Shown one piece after another: positions 15,017 through 22,720 of a stretch of 23,905 nt of DNA (position 1 is its first letter; each line of letters opens with the position of its first letter). Source of the stretch: a virus. The position numbers and the translations under genes were made by a program. A model generated the notes under the pieces. It made no database searches, was not told the origin of the DNA, and saw only the letters and a list, made by a program, of their open reading frames with translations. The stretch covers positions 1 to 23,905 of IMG/VR virus record IMGVR_UViG_3300043444_000628. One strand, 5' to 3'.

Positions 15017-15039
15017 GGATCCTTGAAGGCACTAAGCAA

Positions 15040-15063
15040 ACCAGGGGGTTGATTCCCCCTGGT
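15040..15063 (+). terminator. Strong hairpin downstream of the capsid gene
   Basis: ACCAGGGGG / CCCCCTGGT, nine perfect pairs with a 6-base loop, starting 23 bases after the capsid stop. There is no T-run after it (CACTGCTTTG), so it may protect the 3' end of the capsid mRNA or act as a weak terminator rather than a classical one. Confidence 0.55.
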
Positions 15064-15121
15064 CACTGCTTTGACACAAGACTCCACCTCCTCACGTCAG
15101 GTCTAACTTGACAATACAATG

Positions 15122-15177
15122 CCTGGGATTATTCCCAGGTTCTCCTGAGAAGCAACTACCTTGACGTGGTTCAGGAG
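15122..15177 (+). promoter_or_regulatory. Structured leader upstream of the 338-residue gene
   Basis: Two further hairpins lie between the capsid gene and the ATG at 15240: CCTGGGA-TTAT-TCCCAGG (15122-15139), and CTCCTGA/TCAGGAG (15142-15148 with 15171-15177) enclosing ACTAC/GTGGT. GCAACT inside the second can pair instead with AGTTGC at about 15189-15194, so two alternative folds are possible, as in attenuators. No riboswitch class is recognised. Confidence 0.45.
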
Positions 15178-15239
15178 CTTTAAACTAGAAGTTGCTAAAA
15201 ACAGAAAGAAGAAAATTATTTAACCAACAAAAACAAATT

Positions 15240-16256
15240 ATGGAAGTAACAATGATTGAAAAACATCAGACCTTCAAAAGGTCAAGTACTTTAGCAGTAC
15301 GTCCGTTCATTGACAATGCAACAGCAAACATGGGATTAGAGAAGTATCAAATGGTACTTTTTGAAGGAGTGTTCCACGAGGAACAATTATCTTGTTTAGA
15401 AAACAATGGCATTAAAAGATATGTCACTGGTCTAAATGAATTTGCTCCTGAAATCAAGATGTTAGATGAAGACGACAGAGAAGCAGCTGTAAAACAGATT
15501 CGCGCAACTGTTGCCCAATTAGAAAAAGAATTGGCATCAAATGTTATTGATCCAAATGATCCTGACTTCTGGAACAAGGTAAAATTACTTAGACCAGACA
15601 ATGATGAGTTTTGGGGCAAAATTGTTATGAGATTTGGTAATGAACCAATTTATCTTGATCCTAGCAATGATCCTTATGACTTGATTAAGTTGAAGGCTAT
15701 TGAGGCAGGTGGATTTTCCATTGTTTCAAAAAGTCTAGAAGAAGCTAGACAACTTCCTGTACCACCTAAGTTTTACTTAGATAAGTATGAAGAGACAGCT
15801 TCTATCAGAACTGAAGTTAAAAAATTACGCAACAAGGCACTTGCTGAATTGCAAAAGCTATTTGAAAAAAATACAAACAAGTTGTTTTATGTTTGTAAGG
15901 TGATTGATGCAAACTCAACACAATACAAAAAATCAACTCCACATGATATTCTTTATGACAATATGGATAAGTATATCAATGGTGAAACAGTTGATAAAGA
16001 TAAACGTAAAACAGCGCAACGTTTCTTGGATATTGTTGGATTAGACATGGAGAGTTTAAAATTAAGATCTCTTGTTAAGGATGCCAACTTCTACAAGATT
16101 ATTGCAACAAGGGGTGATGGATTTATCTATCACATGAAGAGCAGCAGTCTTTTAGGCAAAAACTCATCAGATGTTGTTGAGTACTTGAAGAATCCATTGA
16201 ACGAAGAAGTTTTAGTTGATATTACTAAGAACGTTGAAAAATACTGGAATAACTAA
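15240..16256 (+). CDS. Hypothetical head-region protein
   Basis: 338 residues from ATG 15240 (MEVTMIEKHQTFKR) to TAA 16254-16256. A TTG at 15192 would extend it into the structured leader and is rejected; ATG 15252 is also possible. The protein begins with a segment that looks like a virion-protein arm (STLAVRPFIDNATANMGLEKY), followed by an acidic helical part (LDEDDREAAVKQIRATVAQL), a Pro-rich turn (QLPVPPKFYLD) and a helical C-terminal half. No known domain recognised. Its place between capsid and connector genes suggests a minor head or head-completion protein. The stop overlaps the next ATG by one base. Confidence 0.8.
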   Translation: MEVTMIEKHQTFKRSSTLAVRPFIDNATANMGLEKYQMVLFEGVFHEEQLSCLENNGIKRYVTGLNEFAPEIKMLDEDDREAAVKQIRATVAQLEKELASNVIDPNDPDFWNKVKLLRPDNDEFWGKIVMRFGNEPIYLDPSNDPYDLIKLKAIEAGGFSIVSKSLEEARQLPVPPKFYLDKYEETASIRTEVKKLRNKALAELQKLFEKNTNKLFYVCKVIDANSTQYKKSTPHDILYDNMDKYINGETVDKDKRKTAQRFLDIVGLDMESLKLRSLVKDANFYKIIATRGDGFIYHMKSSSLLGKNSSDVVEYLKNPLNEEVLVDITKNVEKYWNN

Positions 16257-16954
16257 TGAACAATAACCTACTACAAATTAAAGTTAGAGAAAGACTGAAT
16301 AAACTGTCTTCTCAGGACTATGACAACATTGAATGTTGGCAGATTGTTGAGGCTTTTAATAAAGCTCAACTAGAATGGGTACGTAGGCAAGTTCATGGTC
16401 ATAACCAAGGTAAAGAAGGAAGTGAGCAAACCATCATGAATATTGATGACTTGCAAATCCTTATTGTAGAACAAAATCTTACTGCAACAGCATCTGATTT
16501 GTACTATGAAACTGGAACACTTCCTGCTAATTACTTGTTCTATAAAAGAATATCAATCAATGCAATTACAGAGTGTTGTCCAGAAAGACCTTTAATTGTT
16601 TACTTGACACAAGTTGCTGACGTTGATAGTCTTTTGGCAGATGATTTTAGAAAACCTAGCGCTGAGTGGGGTGAAACCTTTGCAACAATGCAGAGCGATA
16701 GAATCAGAATTTATACCAATGGAGAATTTGGTCTTTCTACACCTAAACTGGTGTACTATAGAAAACCTAGAACTATTTCATTCTTAGGTTGTATCAATCC
16801 CTCAACAGGTACTGCTGACGTAGATGTAGAATGTGAATTAAAAGATGATATTGTAGAACAGATCATTGATGAAACATGCTCAATTATTGCAGGTGATATT
16901 GAACTTTTCAATCAGTATTCAAGACTAAAACAACAAGCAACATCAAATAATTAA
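16256..16954 (+). CDS. Probable head-tail connector (adaptor) protein
   Basis: 232 residues; ATG at 16256 in a TAATG overlap, TAA at 16952-16954. The layout of N-terminal helices (VEAFNKAQLEWVRRQVHG), a beta-rich centre (DLYYETGTLPANYLFYKRIS; PKLVYYRKPRTISFLG) and a C-terminal helix (CELKDDIVEQIIDETCSIIA) is that of phage adaptor/connector proteins which dock under the portal (P22 gp4 and T7 gp11 type). Position after the capsid genes agrees. The assignment is by pattern, not by a diagnostic motif; a tail-completion protein is the alternative. Confidence 0.75.
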   Translation: MNNNLLQIKVRERLNKLSSQDYDNIECWQIVEAFNKAQLEWVRRQVHGHNQGKEGSEQTIMNIDDLQILIVEQNLTATASDLYYETGTLPANYLFYKRISINAITECCPERPLIVYLTQVADVDSLLADDFRKPSAEWGETFATMQSDRIRIYTNGEFGLSTPKLVYYRKPRTISFLGCINPSTGTADVDVECELKDDIVEQIIDETCSIIAGDIELFNQYSRLKQQATSNN

Positions 16955-16965
16955 AATAAAACAAT

Positions 16966-17409
16966 ATGGACTTTGCAGGACAATACAAACCCTTAAAAAG
17001 ATCAACAGCCTCATATTCTGCTGGAAGTTCTTTAGAATCACAAACAGCTGCTTGTGTTACAGAATTAATGAATGCTGCTGTTAGCTTTCATAAATTACAT
17101 TTGAAAGTTACAGGAGTTGGCTCATATTCTTCTCACAAAGCTCTTAATGATTTGTATGATGCATTACCAGGACATGCTGATGATTTAGCAGAACAATTCC
17201 AAGGAGCATCAGAAAAATTATTAAATTTTGAAGATTCTGCACCTAGAATTTTGAATTCTGTAGAAGAAGCGTTATCTTATTTAAGAGAGATGACTCAAAT
17301 GGTTACTGGTTTACAAGCTATTACACCTTACAGTGAGATAGTAAATGATCTAGATACTATTAAAAGCACCTTTAATTCAATCAAGTATAAATTGATTTTC
17401 TTAAAGTAA
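16966..17409 (+). CDS. Dps/ferritin-like protein
   Basis: 147 residues; ATG at 16966, TAA at 17407-17409. The segment from residue 41 (FHKLHLKVTGVGSYSSHKAL) to 78 follows the Dps ferroxidase pattern: H45, H57, D72 and E76 have the same spacing (12, 15, 4) as E. coli Dps H51, H63, D78 and E82. Dps D67 is replaced by N61. The rest is helical, as expected for a four-helix bundle; length is slightly shorter than Dps (~167). Dps oxidises ferrous iron with peroxide and stores iron in a 12-mer cage. Here it lies within the virion genes, so it could be a packaged cargo, a structural bundle that keeps old metal ligands, or a true iron/peroxide protector of phage DNA. Confidence 0.82.
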   Translation: MDFAGQYKPLKRSTASYSAGSSLESQTAACVTELMNAAVSFHKLHLKVTGVGSYSSHKALNDLYDALPGHADDLAEQFQGASEKLLNFEDSAPRILNSVEEALSYLREMTQMVTGLQAITPYSEIVNDLDTIKSTFNSIKYKLIFLK

Positions 17410-17450
17410 AAACAAAAACATTTTTTTAACCTTTAAATATTTTAAACATT

Positions 17451-18605
17451 ATGGCTTACTTTCCACACGCCTTTCAAAAACTCTTAGTAGGAACTGATGG
17501 TTTCTCTACTAAAGACGGGCAAAACACATTAGCATTGGTTGCTGGTGAAATTGGTGTAGTTTCTGCGCAAGACAACTTAATCCAAGATTTAACTGTTGCA
17601 CCTACTTATGCTGCTACACCATTAATTTATCTTGCTCAAGGTAGTTTCCACACTAATGACAAGATTGGTCCTTTCCACGGTGGATACAAAGAGACTGTAA
17701 AGTCTAAAGGTATCAACCCTAAATACGTTAGTGCGTTCTACGTTACTGAACCTGCTAATGCTGTAAACCACGTTATTACTGTTGGTTGTGACAATGCATG
17801 TGATTTCACTTGTAACACTACTTACCGTTTACGTATTGACGTTAAAGGTTCTGCTGCATTACGTTTCTTAACTCACAATGCTTACAAAACTGTTGACGCG
17901 TTCACAGGTTGTTGCGAAGGTGATGTTGCTGGAACTTTGGTTGATTCAGCTATCGTTTATGAAGCATGGGCTGCTGCAATTGCTGCTGATCCTATCTTAG
18001 GCAAATTTATTGCTCCTTCATTATTGTACACTGACAACTCTGGTGCATCTCCTGTAGTTACTACTACTAAGCCTGCAAACTGGGGTACTATCGCTTTAGG
18101 TGACAAATGGGTTCAGTTAAAATTAACTGGTGCTTATGTTGACACTAAATTTGGTAACTGTTCTTTTGATCCTAAAGATCATTTTGAAATTGAGCCTGTT
18201 TACATCTACGCTTCTGCTGTTGATGCATCTGGTGATCCTTGTAAAGAAGAGTGTTTCTGCGTTGCTGAGGTTACTGCTGCTTATCAAGGTAAAGGTTACG
18301 GTGAAACTTTAGTACGTGAGTTGATCTTGGCTAAGAGATACCAACAAGAGCCTTGGACTCAAGATGTTCGTTTGCGTGAAGTATTGGATGATACTACTCT
18401 AACTGAGTTGTCTCGTTCTGCTAAGTATTTCACTTACCACATCCTTCACAGTGTTCCTCGTAAGAGCAACCCTACAGGTATGATGGATGCAGACCAATAC
18501 TTGGTAAAAGTTGTTGTTGACGCTCGCGATGCTGCTTTTGAATCATACATTGATACATTATTGGCAAGCTCTGGTAATCATGTACAACTACAAGTTCAGC
18601 TTTAA
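17451..18605 (+). CDS. Abundant virion protein (tail tube or surface protein candidate)
   Basis: 384 residues; ATG at 17451, TAA at 18603-18605. Beta-rich throughout, with cysteine clusters (CDNACDFTC, TGCCEG, PCKEECFC). Codon choice resembles the capsid gene: CGT for Arg, GTT/GCT/GGT and C-ending Tyr/Asn/Phe codons, a sign of very high expression. It stands alone between its own leader and a strong terminator. These features suit a major multi-copy virion protein, such as a tail tube protein, sheath-like protein or capsid decoration. I do not recognise the family and cannot choose among them. The C-terminal part (VRELILAKRYQQEPWTQDVR) is helical. Confidence 0.75.
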   Translation: MAYFPHAFQKLLVGTDGFSTKDGQNTLALVAGEIGVVSAQDNLIQDLTVAPTYAATPLIYLAQGSFHTNDKIGPFHGGYKETVKSKGINPKYVSAFYVTEPANAVNHVITVGCDNACDFTCNTTYRLRIDVKGSAALRFLTHNAYKTVDAFTGCCEGDVAGTLVDSAIVYEAWAAAIAADPILGKFIAPSLLYTDNSGASPVVTTTKPANWGTIALGDKWVQLKLTGAYVDTKFGNCSFDPKDHFEIEPVYIYASAVDASGDPCKEECFCVAEVTAAYQGKGYGETLVRELILAKRYQQEPWTQDVRLREVLDDTTLTELSRSAKYFTYHILHSVPRKSNPTGMMDADQYLVKVVVDARDAAFESYIDTLLASSGNHVQLQVQL

Positions 18606-18636
18606 TAGCTGATCTTGCTATCCATACATTGCAAAG

Positions 18637-18674
18637 AAGGAGGAGAAGGGTGCAACTCTTCCCTCCTTTTTTTG
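18637..18674 (+). terminator. Intrinsic terminator after the 384-residue gene
   Basis: AAGGAGG-(A)-GAAG pairs with CTTC-CCTCCTT (11 pairs with one bulged A) around a 9-base loop, followed by T-runs at 18667-18673 and beyond. A textbook rho-independent terminator, 31 bases after the stop at 18605; it separates the abundant protein gene from the appendage genes. Confidence 0.88.
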
Positions 18675-18734
18675 TTTTTGTTAGATAATTTTTGTAAATT
18701 CTAATTGTAGAGGTAACAATAATAAATTCATAAA

Positions 18735-19340
18735 ATGGCAATAAAACACATCCTGGCGTTAGATATACCAGAAACAGCATGCGACACTGTCTTAAAAATA
18801 TGGGACAGTTCTAGTTATGCTGAGACTCTTCCTGTTGACTGCCCTAGGTTAGATATTTTCTTGCCTGGTTTTGCAGCTCCTTTATATATCACAGAACCTA
18901 AATTACAACCAGGTTTTGCATTAAATCTTACTGCAAAAGATTTCAGTTTGCAACATGCACAAGCTGAAAATTTATTACCATTACCTGATGGCCTTTACAC
19001 AATAAAATATAGTGTTTCTCCAAATGATAAAGTATTTGTTGAATATTACCATTTGAGAACAACAAGCATTACGAATGCATATTACAAGGAACTTTGCAAA
19101 GTGCAATTAGAACCTTGTGAACCAACTCCAGAGCAACATCAAAAATTGCATGACTTAAGATATATTAAAATGTATATTGATGCTGCAAAAGCAAAAGCAG
19201 AATACTGCCATGCTCCAAAACAAGGAGTTGAAATGTTAGCTTATGCTGACAAATTACTTAAGAAATACATGACAGGTTGCTGTGTTACTTGTACTACAAG
19301 CAATACACATTACGGTAACTGCAGCACTTGCAACTCATAA
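18735..19340 (+). CDS. Conserved-looking hypothetical appendage-region protein
   Basis: 201 residues; ATG at 18735, TAA at 19338-19340. The N-terminal ~110 residues look like a beta-sandwich (LDIFLPGFAAPLYITEPKLQ; LPDGLYTIKYSVSPNDKVFV). A helical segment follows (IKMYIDAAKAKAEY), and then a Cys-rich tail with CC, C, C and C in the last 22 residues (from TGCCVTC). No signal peptide is present, so it acts in the cytoplasm or virion. It opens the run of Cys-rich genes after the terminator at 18637. A possible assembly or joining protein for the appendages; function unknown. Confidence 0.78.
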   Translation: MAIKHILALDIPETACDTVLKIWDSSSYAETLPVDCPRLDIFLPGFAAPLYITEPKLQPGFALNLTAKDFSLQHAQAENLLPLPDGLYTIKYSVSPNDKVFVEYYHLRTTSITNAYYKELCKVQLEPCEPTPEQHQKLHDLRYIKMYIDAAKAKAEYCHAPKQGVEMLAYADKLLKKYMTGCCVTCTTSNTHYGNCSTCNS

Positions 19341-19362
19341 ATAGTACTTAAAACCAAAGAAT

Positions 19363-19548
19363 ATGAATTGCCCAAACTGCCAATCAAAACTATCATGTGG
19401 TTGCCAAAAGAGAATTGCAACTGATGGTAAAGAAGTATGTAGTAACTGTGTTACAGCATATGAAAATCATTTAACAGCAAAAAAAGCTGCTGCTCAAGAG
19501 CAATTAAAAACTGCAGCAATGAACGCAGCATTACAAAATAAACAATAA
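19363..19548 (+). CDS. Small zinc-ribbon protein
   Basis: 61 residues; ATG at 19363, TAA at 19546-19548. Cysteines C3, C6, C12, C14, C26 and C29 in CPNC, CGC and CSNC form at least one zinc-ribbon-type site. The C-terminal half (ENHLTAKKAAAQEQLKTAAM) is an Ala-rich helix. It sits one base before the next ATG. Possibly a small assembly factor for the Cys-rich fibres; no family recognised. Confidence 0.75.
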   Translation: MNCPNCQSKLSCGCQKRIATDGKEVCSNCVTAYENHLTAKKAAAQEQLKTAAMNAALQNKQ

Positions 19549-19549
19549 A

Positions 19550-19777
19550 ATGAGTACACCACTAGAACGCATAAATGAACTATTTGCTGACTCTGTTTAC
19601 CAAGCGTATAAAAAACAACGTTATGGTTTAAAAAGTTGTAAAGCAAAAGTAGATCCTGAGTATGCTCAAGATCTTAAAGAACTTTTAGTGCGAACTAATG
19701 AGATGAACACTTGTGGTTTAACATTTGGTGGTGGTTGTAGTAAGATTAGTATTGAAGAAAAAATCAAAACATTATAA
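19550..19777 (+). CDS. Small hypothetical protein
   Basis: 75 residues; ATG at 19550, TAA at 19775-19777. Helical N-terminus (LERINELFADSVYQAYKKQR), three cysteines and a GGG turn near the end. Tightly packed: one base after the zinc-ribbon gene and a one-base TAATG overlap with the fibre gene that follows, so probably co-translated with it. It might be a chaperone or connector for the fibres, but that is inferred only from position. Confidence 0.72.
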   Translation: MSTPLERINELFADSVYQAYKKQRYGLKSCKAKVDPEYAQDLKELLVRTNEMNTCGLTFGGGCSKISIEEKIKTL

Positions 19778-21339
19778 TGAAACCATTAAATAGCAATATG
19801 CACTTAAAACCAGAAGAAGGATGTACAAAAACTTCTTCTTCTTGTGTTATCTGGCAAGGTCCAGATATTCCTTGCATTGAATTATGCAAAGGTGATTCTG
19901 TAACTGACGTTGTCTACAAACTTGCAACATTGCTATGTGAAATGACAACAGGTGTTATTGATATTAGTTCAGTAGATTTTAAATGCATTATAGCTGAAGG
20001 AATTGCTGAACCAACAACTCTTCAGGCTACTCTTCAAGCAATTATTGATAAGCAATGTTACTTTGAAGATAATTGTTGTTCTGATTCTGGAGCTAGACCT
20101 GCTGATACTCCTATTTCACTTCCTGCTTGTTTATACTATACAGTAGATGGTGATCAAATTACATCACTTTTACCTGCTGAATATAGTCAATATCTTGCTT
20201 CTAAGATCTGTCAAGTAATTACTGATATTGCTAGTGTTAATTCTACACTGAATAATCTTCAAGGTAGAGTAACAAACCTTGAAGCAAATCTCAGTGGTGG
20301 TGGTACTGGTTCTACAATTTCAGTTGTTGCGCAATGTGCAAGTGATGCTGTACCAGGAACAGTTGTTCCAATTGGTCAAGCTTTTTCTGCATTTGAAAGT
20401 AAATTTTGTCAACTAACAACTTTGTTAGGAACAAATGCTGCTTTATCAACTGCAATTGGAAAAGAATGTACTTCTTTAGATAGTGCAACTCAATTATCTA
20501 ATGCTGAGGCAACAATGTCTGAAATTCCAGGTTGGGTTGCTACACCATCTACATTGTCAGAAACCATAGTAAACATGTGGTTGACAATCTGTGATATGAG
20601 AACTGCCATTCAATCATGTTGTGCTGGTACTACAACTGGTTGTGTACCTGTTCCAGTATCTAATATTCAAATTACTAATCTTAGTGCTGGTGGTTCAACA
20701 ATCACATGGACTGCTCCTGCAGTTGGTGCAAATGAAAATCCACAGCAATATAATATTCAAGTATATGAGTGGAATGGAACAACTACAGTTGGTTCTCCAA
20801 TTGTAAATACAAATAAAGCGTTTCCTTCTACATCATTAGATATTACACTTGTTCCAGATCCTTCAAAAAACTATCAAGTTCAGATTATTGCTGAATATTC
20901 ATGTGATAGTTCAGTTGTTGCAACTGCAATTGGCAAGTTAGCATTAACAGCTGTTGTTTACTGTGTACAAGTAACTGATACAAACTATGATGAGGTTACA
21001 GAATTATGTAATGGAGAATCGTTTGTATCTAGAAGAAGAAAAACTACATTGACCTTAAAAGACATAAATACTAATGCAACAGTAGGTAATGCTTACGCTC
21101 CATTCAGTGTTAGTGTAAATTATGAAGTTAGTGGAGATTGTTCATCTGCAGTGTCAGAAACTGTAACAAGAAATTTTGCAACAGGAGTTTCATCTGTTGA
21201 TATAATCTACGCAACTGAAAGATATGTACAATGTGGAGCAGATCCTTGTAGCGCAAGAATTCAAACATACAGTTGTATTCAAGAAATTACTGGGGATAGA
21301 GCAGTTGCTTGTTCTGGTGAAATCACATGTTTAACGTAA
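19777..21339 (+). CDS. Cys-rich fibre/appendage protein with fibronectin-III-like domain
   Basis: 520 residues; ATG at 19777 (TAATG overlap), TAA at 21337-21339. Layout: an N-terminal module with CVIWQGPDIPC at 23-33 and a helix to C54, shared with the next gene; a helical linker; a short trimer-like coiled coil (SVNSTLNNLQGRVTNLEANL, about 153-172) ending in a GGGTG hinge; a second helical/Cys section; and a fibronectin-III-like beta-sandwich at about 295-390 (VSNIQITNLSAGGSTITWTA). A further beta-rich Cys-containing end follows. It holds about two dozen cysteines. Likely a tail fibre or head fibre that touches the host surface, with the N-terminal module attaching to the virion. Confidence 0.78.
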   Translation: MKPLNSNMHLKPEEGCTKTSSSCVIWQGPDIPCIELCKGDSVTDVVYKLATLLCEMTTGVIDISSVDFKCIIAEGIAEPTTLQATLQAIIDKQCYFEDNCCSDSGARPADTPISLPACLYYTVDGDQITSLLPAEYSQYLASKICQVITDIASVNSTLNNLQGRVTNLEANLSGGGTGSTISVVAQCASDAVPGTVVPIGQAFSAFESKFCQLTTLLGTNAALSTAIGKECTSLDSATQLSNAEATMSEIPGWVATPSTLSETIVNMWLTICDMRTAIQSCCAGTTTGCVPVPVSNIQITNLSAGGSTITWTAPAVGANENPQQYNIQVYEWNGTTTVGSPIVNTNKAFPSTSLDITLVPDPSKNYQVQIIAEYSCDSSVVATAIGKLALTAVVYCVQVTDTNYDEVTELCNGESFVSRRRKTTLTLKDINTNATVGNAYAPFSVSVNYEVSGDCSSAVSETVTRNFATGVSSVDIIYATERYVQCGADPCSARIQTYSCIQEITGDRAVACSGEITCLT

Positions 21340-21360
21340 ACAAAAAAATATTTTTATAAA

Positions 21361-22695
21361 ATGTATCCTAATCAATATTGTAAACCATGTAATGATCCTC
21401 AACCATGTGTTGAGATCCCAGCACCACCAGATTGTGTGGGCGAACCATGTGATGAAATAGTTTTAGACACCTGTGTTAGATACACAGGCCCAGCAATACC
21501 ATGCCTTGGCATAGAAGCTAATGCAAATTTAAATTTGAATCAAATTATTCAAATTATTGCAAATAGACTTTGTGATTGCTGTGATGGTACACCTCCAGTA
21601 GTAGACTGCCAAGTTTCTGATTGGGGTCCATGGGGTGAATGTATTAATGGTGTTCAAACTAGAACAAGAACAGTAATTCAATCTCCTCAGAATGGTGGAG
21701 CTGAATGTCCTCCTCTTGAAGAAACTAGAGAATGTTGTTTACCAGTTGACTGCGTTGTTTCTGAATGGAGCGCATGGTCTGAATGTAATGGAACAACTCA
21801 AACCAGAACTAGAACTGTAGTTACACCAGCTTCTTGTGGAGGTGCTGAATGCCCTGTGTTAGAAGAAACAAGAGAGTGTTGCACTCCTGTGGATTGTGTT
21901 GTATCAGCTTGGTCTGACTGGTCTGAGTGTGTAGGAGGTGAAAGAACTAGAACTAGAACAGTTGTAACTCCTGCATCATGTGGTGGTGTTGAGTGTCCTG
22001 TTCTTAGTGAAACAGAACCATGTGTAATACCATGTACACAAATTGAAAATATATTTGCTGAATCTGACAATTGTGAAACATTCTTTGTTTCATTTACTGA
22101 TGATGGTTCTGCTACAACTTTGTCAGCAGAATTATATGAGGTGTCAAATCCTTTAGTCATTATAAGTACTAAAACTTGGATACCTACAGGTTCATTGACA
22201 AGTTACAGTCATACATTTACAGGATTGAGCGCTGGAACATATGCAGCTAAAGTTTATAAAAATGGTGGTTTAATTTGTGATGTTGTTATTACACCACAAA
22301 TTGATGTATTGGCTTGTGTTTTAGCATGTCCAACTCCAACTAATTTAGATGTAATTGAAGTATGTGATCACACAAATAATGGTGTTACAGCTTCAGCTAC
22401 AGTTAGTGGATTATCAGCAGTAAACTTATCATTTGAATTATACAACATTACTGCAGGTACTGTCTTAGTTGATACTCAAACTGCAAGTGTACCTGGTGGT
22501 GGATCTGGTTCAGTTAACTTCTTTGGATTAGGATTAATTGCTGGAGATGAATATGAAGTTAGAGTTTCAACAGTATGTGAAAACTTTACATCATCAGCAC
22601 AAGTTGTATTTAATTTTATCAAAGCTGCTTGTAAACCTAATTTGTTAGATCCTTGTCCTCAACCTACAGATTTAACGGCAACAGTAACAGCATAA
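21361..22695 (+). CDS. Fibre protein with three thrombospondin-1-like repeats
   Basis: 444 residues; ATG at 21361, TAA at 22693-22695. Residues 38-71 repeat the N-terminal CVxxxGPxIPC module of the previous gene. Three thrombospondin-type-1-like repeats follow at 83-130, 131-178 and 179-225, each 48 residues long, with the hallmark WxxWxxC, then RTRT and a cysteine pair. Two beta-sandwich (fibronectin-III/Ig-like) domains follow at about 230-325 and 330-425, and the end (CPQPTDLTATVTA) looks like the first strand of another. There are 27 cysteines in the first 225 residues. Probably a host-recognition or virion surface fibre, with repeats acting as adhesive or glycan-binding modules. Confidence 0.8.
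   Translation: MYPNQYCKPCNDPQPCVEIPAPPDCVGEPCDEIVLDTCVRYTGPAIPCLGIEANANLNLNQIIQIIANRLCDCCDGTPPVVDCQVSDWGPWGECINGVQTRTRTVIQSPQNGGAECPPLEETRECCLPVDCVVSEWSAWSECNGTTQTRTRTVVTPASCGGAECPVLEETRECCTPVDCVVSAWSDWSECVGGERTRTRTVVTPASCGGVECPVLSETEPCVIPCTQIENIFAESDNCETFFVSFTDDGSATTLSAELYEVSNPLVIISTKTWIPTGSLTSYSHTFTGLSAGTYAAKVYKNGGLICDVVITPQIDVLACVLACPTPTNLDVIEVCDHTNNGVTASATVSGLSAVNLSFELYNITAGTVLVDTQTASVPGGGSGSVNFFGLGLIAGDEYEVRVSTVCENFTSSAQVVFNFIKAACKPNLLDPCPQPTDLTATVTA
21607..22035 (+). repeat. Three tandem ~144-base repeats (thrombospondin-1-like units)
   Basis: In-frame tandem units beginning at 21607, 21751 and 21895, each 144 bases (48 codons). Units 2 and 3 share nearly the same protein text around TRTRTVVTPASCGG; unit 1 is more diverged. 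The pattern implies internal duplication, with the last copy step more recent. Confidence 0.85.
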
Positions 22696-22720
22696 TTAAC
22701 TAGAAAAAAACAATTATAAT

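Noticed and set aside
15192-15239. TTG start giving the 338-residue protein 16 extra residues
   Set aside because: The extension falls in the structured leader; the ATG at 15240 follows an A-rich stretch and is better placed.
21607-22035. CRISPR-like array in the repeated fibre region
   Set aside because: Units are 144 bases, in-frame, protein-coding and without unique spacers.
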